From: Candidatus Saccharimonadota bacterium
GTDB lineage: Bacteria; Patescibacteriota; Saccharimonadia; Saccharimonadales; Saccharimonadaceae
Reading direction: 5' to 3'
DNA: 64,000 bases
Assembly (NCBI GenBank): GCA_030445265.1
Contig: JAUCSC010000001.1
Span: forward strand, 62,001 to 126,000
In this document: positions 57,919-64,000 of the stretch, in pieces
Position numbering within the stretch: the first letter of the stretch is position 1
How the letters are laid out: every line of letters starts with the position of its first letter
Notes under the pieces: model-generated
Seen by the model: the letters and a program-made list of their open reading frames with translations, nothing else
What the model was told of the DNA's origin: nothing
Databases searched by the model: none
Program-made: the position numbers and the translations under genes

Positions 57919-59001
57919 ATGGATGAAGCACCAAACACCGAAAACCCGATCTCGCGCCAGACCCCTCATTCTCCCACGAGGCGAAAAGTCCCGGCTTTTT
58001 TATTAGTCCTGGCCGCAGTTGTTATTGGTCTGACGATTGCCGCAGTTGTTAGCTGGCTGGTGTATGTCGGATCCGGCCTCTATGAATACGATAGTCTTGA
58101 TTCAGCACCGACACATCTCCTCATCCAAGCGCTTGCTTGGATCGTCGGGGGCACGTTTGGCGTACTCTATCTGCTATCTCGTTTCCTTAAAAAAAGTAGT
58201 CGTCGATCCGCTCGTATCGGGCGTTGGACGATTCATATTCTCAATGCCACTGTTCTCGTACTCGGCGGTGTAGCGATTATACTTTTAGCGATCGCCACTC
58301 AGTTCAGCCAGGCTGTTAATCGATCGACGCCACTCCCGGCGACGTCGACAGCCCCGTCGGTGAGTGTGTCGGACAAATCCAAATCTTCGAGCGATACGAC
58401 TTGTGACATGGAGACAACGCTCGAGAAAGCCATCGGCGCGACATATCCCGTGGCGACGGAAAATGGCACTGGTACGGCTTTTGCGATTGATGCCAACGGG
58501 ACACTCCTGACCGCGTATCATGTCATCGAGGGCGCTCAATCGATCGTGCTCAACCTCGAAGACGGGCAGGTGAAAGTCGATGTCGTGAACACAGCGCCAG
58601 ACTATGACCTGGCGCTCCTAAAAGTCGACCGCGCGACACCGGAGTATTTGGATATCGTGACCAATTACGATCTGGCTGAAGATGTTTACGTGCTTGGTTG
58701 GCCGGGGAACACCTTCTTTACGGGCCAGGTAACGTTAAGCCAGGGTATCGTCTCGCGTACGGTCAGCACAGTAGATGTTCAGTATGTCGTTAAATCCGCG
58801 CCTGACGATATTTCCTTCGTACAGACGGATGCGGCAGTCAACCCAGGCAACTCCGGCGGGGCCTTGGTCAATGCCTGTGGAGCAATCGGGGTCATTAGTG
58901 CCATCTCAACATCGTCATATTACAGTGGGCTTCCGCGAGAAGAAGGCATCACGTACGCTATCAGCGGCCAATCTGTAAAGAACGCCTTTAACAGTCAGTA
59001 A
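57919..59001 (+). CDS. membrane-anchored HtrA-like serine protease
   Basis: 360 residues. Three N-terminal helices (about 35-60, 75-98 and 115-138), then an S1C trypsin-like domain: His in TAYHVIE, Asp in APDYDLALLKV, Ser in VNPGNSGGAL. No PDZ domain follows, and the protein ends shortly after the core, so it is a short DegP/HtrA relative facing the outside. Role inferred: surface protein quality control. TATAAT (57906-57911) is 7 nt before the ATG at 57919. Confidence 0.87.
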   Translation: MDEAPNTENPISRQTPHSPTRRKVPAFLLVLAAVVIGLTIAAVVSWLVYVGSGLYEYDSLDSAPTHLLIQALAWIVGGTFGVLYLLSRFLKKSSRRSARIGRWTIHILNATVLVLGGVAIILLAIATQFSQAVNRSTPLPATSTAPSVSVSDKSKSSSDTTCDMETTLEKAIGATYPVATENGTGTAFAIDANGTLLTAYHVIEGAQSIVLNLEDGQVKVDVVNTAPDYDLALLKVDRATPEYLDIVTNYDLAEDVYVLGWPGNTFFTGQVTLSQGIVSRTVSTVDVQYVVKSAPDDISFVQTDAAVNPGNSGGALVNACGAIGVISAISTSSYYSGLPREEGITYAISGQSVKNAFNSQ

Positions 59002-59029
59002 AACACTGTTTTATTGACCTTCCTTATCT

Positions 59030-59045
59030 TGTGACATTTCTCACA
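59030..59045 (+). promoter_or_regulatory. perfect CRP-type operator
   Basis: TGTGACATTTCTCACA, a perfect TGTGA-N6-TCACA. The centre is 29.5 bp before TACAAT (59067-59072), so at -41.5 from the expected start: class II activation of the ymgE-like gene. Confidence 0.78.
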
Positions 59046-59109
59046 GCGTGCAAGTCCATCGCTCTTTACAATGAGGGCGTAATCAATAAGTAAATAAGGA
59101 GAATTACAT

Positions 59110-59391
59110 ATGGACGCAATGGGAATAATTAGTTGGATTATACTTGGTGGTTTGGCCGGATGGGTCGCCTCAATGATTGTGGGTAATAATCGTGAACAAG
59201 GTGTCATTGGTAATATCGTTGTCGGTATCATCGGTGCATTCCTCGGCGGATTCATTGTTAGCCTCTTTGGTGGTAGTGGCGTAACAGGATTTAACCTTTG
59301 GAGCTTCCTTGTTGCTCTTCTCGGTGCAGTCGTTGCCCTCTTTATCTGGCGCGCTGTTAGTGGCCGTAGCCACCGTGTGACGCACAGCTAA
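59110..59391 (+). CDS. GlsB/YeaQ/YmgE-family stress membrane protein
   Basis: 93 residues, three Gly-rich helices: MGIISWIILGGLAGWVASMI, VIGNIVVGIIGAFLGGFIV, WSFLVALLGAVVALFIWRAV. The pattern is that of the transglycosylase-associated (PF04226) family, often induced by stress. AAGGAG is the SD. It is under the perfect CRP-type operator at 59030 and probably cotranscribed with the SPW-like gene that follows. Confidence 0.88.
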   Translation: MDAMGIISWIILGGLAGWVASMIVGNNREQGVIGNIVVGIIGAFLGGFIVSLFGGSGVTGFNLWSFLVALLGAVVALFIWRAVSGRSHRVTHS

Positions 59392-59459
59392 TCGTAAGGA
59401 TCTTCACCGTCTTTACCGAGCATTCTATTAATCGGCGTTGCTACTAAAAGGAGGTTATT

Positions 59460-59843
59460 ATGGACGTAAAATTTATACCAACAGCAGTACATGGTGTACT
59501 CGACTATATTGTCGCCGTCGCCTTGTTCTTCGCTCCTGTAATCTTTGGCTTTCAAGAGCTCGGAGGTGCGGCAGTGATCATCCCCATGGTGCTCGGTATA
59601 GGTTTGTTCGTCTATAGTCTCCTCACTCGCTATGAGCTCGGCTTGTTCAAGGTCATACCGATGCCGATTCACCTTGCCATCGACTATGTCGCTGCAGCAT
59701 TTTTGGCACTATCCCCCTTCCTCTTCGGCTTCATTAACGAAGCACCTAATGCCTGGATGCCGCACATCGTTGTCGGACTTGCCGTGTTGCTTGTGACGGT
59801 CTTTACCCAAACCGTACCAAGTCGTAGCGCTGTAGAAAGCTAG
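59460..59843 (+). CDS. SPW-repeat-like membrane protein
   Basis: 127 residues with two related halves: HGVLDYIVAVALFFAPVIFGF and HLAIDYVAAAFLALSPFLFGF, each helix-turn-helix, and a last helix (HIVVGLAVLLVTVFTQT). The SPxLFGF signature is that of SPW-repeat proteins. AAAGGAGG is the SD. It follows the ymgE-like gene by 68 nt and is probably in the CRP-type regulon. Confidence 0.75.
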   Translation: MDVKFIPTAVHGVLDYIVAVALFFAPVIFGFQELGGAAVIIPMVLGIGLFVYSLLTRYELGLFKVIPMPIHLAIDYVAAAFLALSPFLFGFINEAPNAWMPHIVVGLAVLLVTVFTQTVPSRSAVES

Positions 59844-59861
59844 CTCGTCGACGACACTTTT

Positions 59862-59896
59862 AAGAAAAGGAGCCTTCCCCTAGGCTCCTTTTCTTC
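59862..59896 (+). terminator. intrinsic terminator
   Basis: A 13-bp stem AAGAAAAGGAGCC / GGCTCCTTTTCTT with an 8-nt loop; it ends the ymgE-like/SPW operon just before the dnaJ CIRCE. Confidence 0.88.
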
Positions 59897-59908
59897 GTCA
59901 GGAAGTGC

Positions 59909-59946
59909 TTGGCACTCTGGACAGTGAAGTGCTAATTCAGTACAAT
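59909..59946 (+). promoter_or_regulatory. CIRCE-like operator and promoter of dnaJ
   Basis: TTGGCACTC-N9-AAGTGCTAA (59909-59935), two changes from consensus. TGGACA (59918-59923, in the spacer) and TACAAT (59941-59946) are 17 bp apart; dnaJ starts 8 nt later, so it is leaderless and separately regulated from dnaK. Confidence 0.85.
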
Positions 59947-59954
59947 TAGTGTAG

Positions 59955-61055
59955 ATGAGTAAAAGAGATTATTACGAAGTTCTCGGTGTTTCCAAGGACG
60001 CCTCGGCCGATGAGATCAAGAAGGCGTTTCGTCGCATGGCCGTTAAATACCACCCCGACAAGGAAGGTGGTGATGAAACGAAGTTTAAGGAAGTTAATGA
60101 AGCCTACGATATCCTTAAGGATGCCCAAAAACGCCAGCGTTATGACCAATTCGGTCACGCCGGTGTCGGTGGTTCGGGTGGCGGAGGCAGCGGCTATGAC
60201 GGCAATCCGTTTGAAGGCTTTGGCGGCTTCGGTGGCCAGAACGTTCATTTTGATTTCGGTGATGGCGGCCTCGGCGATATTTTCGGACAATTCTTCGGCG
60301 GCGGTAGTCGGCAGCAGGCACCGCAGCGCGGACGTGACCTTGAAGTCAGCCTGCAACTGACATTCGAGGAAGCAATCTTTGGCGTTGAACAAGAAATAGA
60401 GCTTGAAATCGATCAAGAATGCCTCCACTGTAAGGGGACACGGGTCGAGCCTGGTTATGAGCTGGAGACTTGCCCGACCTGTAAGGGAGCGGGACAGCAG
60501 ATTCGCGTCGTCAGTACGATGTTCGGCCAAGTCCAGCAAAGTGTAACGTGTGCCACCTGCCACGGACGGGGGAAGGTACCGCAAAAAGTCTGTAGCGTTT
60601 GCCGCGGTAAGGGCACGGAGCGACGCAAGCAATCAGTCAAGCTGAAAGTCCCTGCTGGTATTGATGACGGCGCCACAATTCGTCTGAGTGGACGTGGGGA
60701 AGCGATTGCCGATGGACAACGGGGTGACCTCTATGTTCATATTCGCGTCAAGGCTCATAAGCACTTCACCCGCGAAGGCGACATTATTCTCTCCGAAGAG
60801 CATATTGGCATGGTGGAGGCTGCCCTAGGAACTGACATTGATGTTGAGACCGTCGACGGCATGATCCGTATGAAAGTACCGGCCGGTACGCAGAGTGGAA
60901 CGGACTTCAAGTTATCCAGTCACGGCGTGCCGCACATGAATGGGAACGGCCGTGGGCCACATATTGTCAGTGTCATTGTGGATACGCCGACTAAACTAAC
61001 AAAGAAACAAAAAGAGATTTTGCAACAGTTTACTGCTAAGAAAAGCATGTTCTAA
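59955..61055 (+). CDS. dnaJ: chaperone DnaJ (Hsp40)
   Basis: 366 residues. J domain with VKYHPDKEG (HPD), Gly/Phe-rich linker (about 70-120), zinc domain with four CxxCxGxG motifs ([32 protein letters not shown]) and the C-terminal substrate domains. Delivers clients to DnaK. It overlaps the following ATP-grasp gene by one base, so heat stress may co-express that gene. Confidence 0.98.
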   Translation: MSKRDYYEVLGVSKDASADEIKKAFRRMAVKYHPDKEGGDETKFKEVNEAYDILKDAQKRQRYDQFGHAGVGGSGGGGSGYDGNPFEGFGGFGGQNVHFDFGDGGLGDIFGQFFGGGSRQQAPQRGRDLEVSLQLTFEEAIFGVEQEIELEIDQECLHCKGTRVEPGYELETCPTCKGAGQQIRVVSTMFGQVQQSVTCATCHGRGKVPQKVCSVCRGKGTERRKQSVKLKVPAGIDDGATIRLSGRGEAIADGQRGDLYVHIRVKAHKHFTREGDIILSEEHIGMVEAALGTDIDVETVDGMIRMKVPAGTQSGTDFKLSSHGVPHMNGNGRGPHIVSVIVDTPTKLTKKQKEILQQFTAKKSMF

Positions 61056-62005
61056 TGAGCGCCTATCGTCTCAAAGATGAATTGGTCCTACGCGGGTATA
61101 GCGTCAGCGACGTTATACTTGAACGTACCTACCAGCGGTACATTTCTCCGAACGGGAAAGCCATTCTTTTTAAAGGAGCTTATTATGACTACCCCTTCGT
61201 TTCTGCGCTTGCCAAAAAAGTCAGCAAAGATAAGACGCTCGGCTACCAGTTCGCCCAGCAGTTTGAGGTTCCGGTACCGGTAACCGTCCAAACCACAGAC
61301 ATGCACGTAGCATCTCAGTTTCTCGAGAGATATAAGCAGGTCATCGTCAAGCCACTCGACCGGAGCGGCGGCAAGGGCTTAACGTTAAATATTCGGACCG
61401 AAGATCAGTTGCGCGAGGCATTACCGCTCGCCGTTCATAAAGGACAGGCCCCGCTGATTCAGCGACAATTTATTGGCCAGGAAATTCGGCTGACGGTTAT
61501 CGACGGGCAGGTGACCTCGGTGATTCTGCGACAAAAACCTCAGGTTGTCGGTGACGGATGGCGCACCGTACAAGAACTAATTGCCGCTGAAAACAGTAGT
61601 CGCCGTAGCCTTCAGTTTCCGCTGCTGGCCTATCCGGAGCTGGACATTTCGAATATCCCAGCTCATTTCCTGACCGACCAGCAAATACTAGTCGAAGGGG
61701 ACATCCTTGAGCTTTCGCAGACGACGATGATCGGAATGGGGGCATCACTCTATGGTGTGACTGATGTTGTGCACCCGAGTTATCGTGATGTTGCACGGCG
61801 GCTAGCGGGTGAACTCAGCCCCCGGTTTCTCGTCATTGACCTTATGGCAGAGGATTACCAGAAGGCAGCCAGCGACGACAACTATATCTTTTTGGAGTTT
61901 AATACCTCACCGGCACTGCAGATGTACACGTCGTTACGGGATGGCGATACGCCGGACGTCATCGGCGCATTGGCTGACCTTATGGACCGGACTGCTAACG
62001 CGTAA
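61055..62005 (+). CDS. ATP-grasp ligase (cyanophycin-synthetase-like)
   Basis: 316 residues. ATP-grasp core: Lys in VSKDKTLGYQ (about 48), VIVKPLDRSGGKGLTLNI (about 103-120), LIQRQFIGQEIRLTVIDGQV and the RQKPQVVGDGWRTVQELIA segment, which matches the CphA/GshF type ATP-grasp; Glu-Asn metal ligands in IFLEFNTSPALQM. It forms an amide bond between a carboxylate and an amine. The Mur-ligase part of CphA is not attached but encoded by the gene at 63133. Coupled to dnaJ (TAATG). Confidence 0.85.
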   Translation: MSAYRLKDELVLRGYSVSDVILERTYQRYISPNGKAILFKGAYYDYPFVSALAKKVSKDKTLGYQFAQQFEVPVPVTVQTTDMHVASQFLERYKQVIVKPLDRSGGKGLTLNIRTEDQLREALPLAVHKGQAPLIQRQFIGQEIRLTVIDGQVTSVILRQKPQVVGDGWRTVQELIAAENSSRRSLQFPLLAYPELDISNIPAHFLTDQQILVEGDILELSQTTMIGMGASLYGVTDVVHPSYRDVARRLAGELSPRFLVIDLMAEDYQKAASDDNYIFLEFNTSPALQMYTSLRDGDTPDVIGALADLMDRTANA

Positions 62006-62012
62006 GAGGCTA

Positions 62013-62041
62013 TTGCTTTTTTATCAAGTTTATGCTATAAT
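62013..62041 (+). promoter_or_regulatory. promoter giving a leaderless mRNA
   Basis: TTGCTT (62013-62018), 17-bp spacer, extended -10 TGCTATAAT (62033-62041); ATG 6 nt later. Confidence 0.75.
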
Positions 62042-62047
62042 TTAAGT

Positions 62048-63112
62048 ATGAGTATCGAATATGACCGAACGGCCCTCCTCGCTCTCCCCGGTATACGCGA
62101 CGGTAATCCTGAAGAAAAAGGGTTATTGTCGTGGTCTCGACCATATCTAGTCAACGAAATCCGCCAGCATGGCGTTGATGTGGCTGTTGCCAGAGGGCTC
62201 GCTTCGTTAGATGAGACAGAGGCGATGGCGCATGACGTCATACGACCAGTCTACGGCGATCACGACCGCCAGGTCACGATAGAACGCCTTGGTTCTGTCG
62301 GGGTAGGGGAATTTTCCGTGGTTCGGAATATTCTTCGGCCGCTTCATATGGAGACAGATACACCACTTCTGAACCCAAATAATGTACGGGCCCTCGCTCG
62401 TGACAAATATCAGGTCGCCCAGACGGTGTTCGGACCAAACGATATGTATGGCAGAGAAGCGACGTTGATTGATAGAGAAGATAGCGGCTCGGATGTACAG
62501 GCGAAGCTTGAATCGCTCCCTGGAGACCTTGTCGTTGCAAAACCGATTAATGGGCAACGCAGTAAGGGTGTGTATGTTGGCACGAAGGAAGAGGTTAGTC
62601 AGGCACTAACTGAGAGGACAGCTGGCTACATTGTTGAGGAAAAACTTGATTTCAGTTCGCCACTCCCGCATCTTCGTGGTGTCGACGCAGAGCAACAGTC
62701 ACGCCTCGAGCACGCCAACCAAGAGGGCGTGAACAAAGAGGTGCGCCTGTATTATTTCGGAAATGATCAATGGGATGTTGTCGGCCGGGTTGCAAAACGC
62801 GGTGAAATCGACTTCCGCAGTGACGAGTGGCTCTATCTTGATCTTGAGTCAACGCCTGGCTACCTGGTAGAGGGTGCGCGGCAAGTGATTGCTCGCCTCC
62901 AGGAGATTACCGGCAGCGACGAATTCAATATTGCAATCGACTGGGTATACGCCAGTTCAGCCTCACGTCCCGAGCCTGAATGGAAGCCGATGGAGTTGAA
63001 CGCCGCTGAGCCCCAGCTTGTCCAGCTCGGTGAACATGATGAAATCGGTCGCCGACATCACCGTAAACTTGCGGAACAGATTAGCCGTATCGCCCTGAAC
63101 AGGTATAATTAA
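62048..63112 (+). CDS. second ATP-grasp enzyme
   Basis: 354 residues, distinct from the first: ATP-grasp pieces DLVVAKPINGQRSKGVYV (about 158-175), YIVEEKLDF and VRLYYFGNDQWDVVGRV, with the metal ligands in KPMELNAAEPQL. The N-terminal part (about 1-110) is a pre-ATP-grasp fold. Substrate unknown. It stands between the CphA-like ATP-grasp and the Mur-ligase gene and follows its own leaderless promoter; probably another ligase of the same pathway. Confidence 0.8.
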   Translation: MSIEYDRTALLALPGIRDGNPEEKGLLSWSRPYLVNEIRQHGVDVAVARGLASLDETEAMAHDVIRPVYGDHDRQVTIERLGSVGVGEFSVVRNILRPLHMETDTPLLNPNNVRALARDKYQVAQTVFGPNDMYGREATLIDREDSGSDVQAKLESLPGDLVVAKPINGQRSKGVYVGTKEEVSQALTERTAGYIVEEKLDFSSPLPHLRGVDAEQQSRLEHANQEGVNKEVRLYYFGNDQWDVVGRVAKRGEIDFRSDEWLYLDLESTPGYLVEGARQVIARLQEITGSDEFNIAIDWVYASSASRPEPEWKPMELNAAEPQLVQLGEHDEIGRRHHRKLAEQISRIALNRYN

Positions 63113-63132
63113 TAGAGAAGAAGGAGAACCAT

Positions 63133-64000
63133 ATGGCTACTGTTCCTATTATTTCTGTCACTGGCACAAAGGGCAAGACAACAACTGTCTCTGTCATTGC
63201 TGACGTGCTATTGCAGCTCCAGCACAACGTTCTCAAAGTAGATACGACGGGGCATTTCATGAATGGTGAACGTCGCAGCACGCTTGACGATTCCAAGTCA
63301 GCCTGGCGACTCGTACCCAGTGTCGCGCCTGGTCGCTATTTGTGGGAATTTCACGCTCGTCCCGAATTGAAAGAAAACGGTGTTGCCGTACTTGAATGCT
63401 CGCTTGGCTGTAGTGCTTCATCTGGTTTAGCCTATCGATATCACAAGGTGGGAATATTTTTGAACGTGTTTGAAGACCACCTTGGCTCGTCGGACCGTAT
63501 CAAAACCAAGGAAGATATCGCTCATGCCAAAGAATTTATATTCTCCCGCCTCCTCCACCAGGATGCGTATGCCGTATTCAACGCCGACGATATATTGGTT
63601 GTCGATCGACTGGAAGTCAGACCGAAAGTTGGTGTCACGCTGATCCCGTTTGGTCTCACGTTCAGCCACTTTGATATTCAGAGGCACCTGGCGGACGGCG
63701 GTGTTGCTGTCACGATGACTGAAGATAAGCGGATTGTACTACGCCGCCAAGAAAGCGACGAGACTATCCTCGACCTGAGGCAGATCCCTTGGACGTTTGA
63801 CGGTAATTTCTTACCCTCAGTCTGGAACCTCATGGCAGCCGTCGGAGGGATATATGGTATGTACGACGGTCAATTACCCGCAGGCGTCAAAGCAGTCTTC
63901 GAAGCAGTCAGACTTGACCCTTATGGCGGCCGCCTCACTATGCTCCGTAATCAAAATAACGTTCAGGTTCTGGCAGACTATGCCCATGAAAAAATATCAC
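63133..64000 (+). CDS. Mur-ligase-family enzyme (CphA C-terminal-like), 3' truncated
   Basis: 289 residues visible, cut by the window end. P-loop ISVTGTKGKTTTVSVIADVL, FLNVFEDHLGSSDRIKTKED (the metal/ATP region), DPYGGRLTML and VLADYAHEK (the DYAH sugar-nucleotide/ATP motif). These are the Mur-ligase marks in the CphA-like arrangement. AAGGAG precedes the ATG; TATAAT near 63103 gives a leader. It is the third enzyme of the ligase run. Confidence 0.85.
   Translation, partial: MATVPIISVTGTKGKTTTVSVIADVLLQLQHNVLKVDTTGHFMNGERRSTLDDSKSAWRLVPSVAPGRYLWEFHARPELKENGVAVLECSLGCSASSGLAYRYHKVGIFLNVFEDHLGSSDRIKTKEDIAHAKEFIFSRLLHQDAYAVFNADDILVVDRLEVRPKVGVTLIPFGLTFSHFDIQRHLADGGVAVTMTEDKRIVLRRQESDETILDLRQIPWTFDGNFLPSVWNLMAAVGGIYGMYDGQLPAGVKAVFEAVRLDPYGGRLTMLRNQNNVQVLADYAHEKIS

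Noticed and set aside
58991-59013. ACAGT/ACTGT with TTTTATT after the HtrA-like gene as a terminator
   Set aside because: Only a 5-bp stem, too weak to call.
1-64000. UGA recoded as glycine or tryptophan (as in some CPR phyla)
   Set aside because: TGA closes genes at tight overlaps (4459-4461) and there is no in-frame TGA inside any recognised domain.
1-64000. CRISPR array, IS element with terminal inverted repeats, rRNA operon or replication origin
   Set aside because: No regularly spaced repeats, no complete transposase, no rRNA sequence and no DnaA-box cluster were seen.

Overview
The window reads as a chromosomal piece of a small-genome bacterium of the Candidate Phyla Radiation, most likely a Candidatus Saccharibacteria (TM7) relative. 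This placement is inferred from gene content: genes are compact and often overlap, many are short membrane proteins, the aspartyl-tRNA synthetase is the short archaeal-type form, a type IV pilin is present, and no amino-acid biosynthesis operon is visible. TGA serves as a normal stop (for example at the 4458 overlap), so the UGA-glycine code of some related phyla does not apply. No rRNA and no CRISPR array were seen.

Layout. 1-9.8 kb: a truncated kinase-fold gene, a mechanosensitive-channel-like protein, a two-component cluster (PAS/GAF histidine kinase, receiver, receiver-kinase, lone receiver), a Crp/Fnr-type regulator and small stress-type genes. 9.8-24.6 kb: drug-efflux MFS with an AbrB-type regulator, DsbA-like protein, CBS protein, aspS, msrA/mutY, a nucleotide-clean-up neighbourhood (HD, Nudix-like, DNPH1-like) and murC. 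24.8-28.9 kb: tRNA-Ile2, a FtsB/DivIC-like protein, a type IV pilin carrying carbohydrate-binding-like repeats, and a tandem paralogue pair. 28.9-34.9 kb: an AT-richer accessory region of tiny membrane proteins, one broken gene, two copies of a recombinase-type helix-turn-helix tail, a hairpin-dense stretch and a Shedu (DUF4263) defence gene, ending at the initiator tRNA. 35-44 kb: an operon with a flavin oxidoreductase lacking both active-site cysteines, two hydrolases, a GH16 glucanase, elongator tRNA-Met and dinB. 44-56 kb: tilS, ftsH, murJ, lepA, then the heat-shock block hrcA-grpE-(ABC transporter)-dnaK. 56-64 kb: glycosidase, HtrA-like protease, stress membrane genes, dnaJ, and a run of two ATP-grasp ligases plus a Mur-ligase-type enzyme that together look like a split cyanophycin-synthetase-like pathway.

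Two regulatory layers stand out. First, about 25 genes have a TATAAT-type -10 box only 6-11 nt upstream of the start codon, which predicts leaderless or almost leaderless mRNAs. Second, a TGTGA-N6-TCACA operator recurs with its centre 29.5-30.5 bp upstream of a -10 box, the class II CRP activation position. It lies in front of the two-component genes, small stress genes and the ymgE/yeaQ-like gene, and also beside the Crp/Fnr gene, whose recognition helix keeps the Arg-Glu pair that reads TGTGA. This is a local regulon readable from the sequence. Three CIRCE operators control hrcA, dnaK and dnaJ separately. Two minus-strand genes with strongly GC-ending codons share one promoter/SD/hairpin design and look imported.
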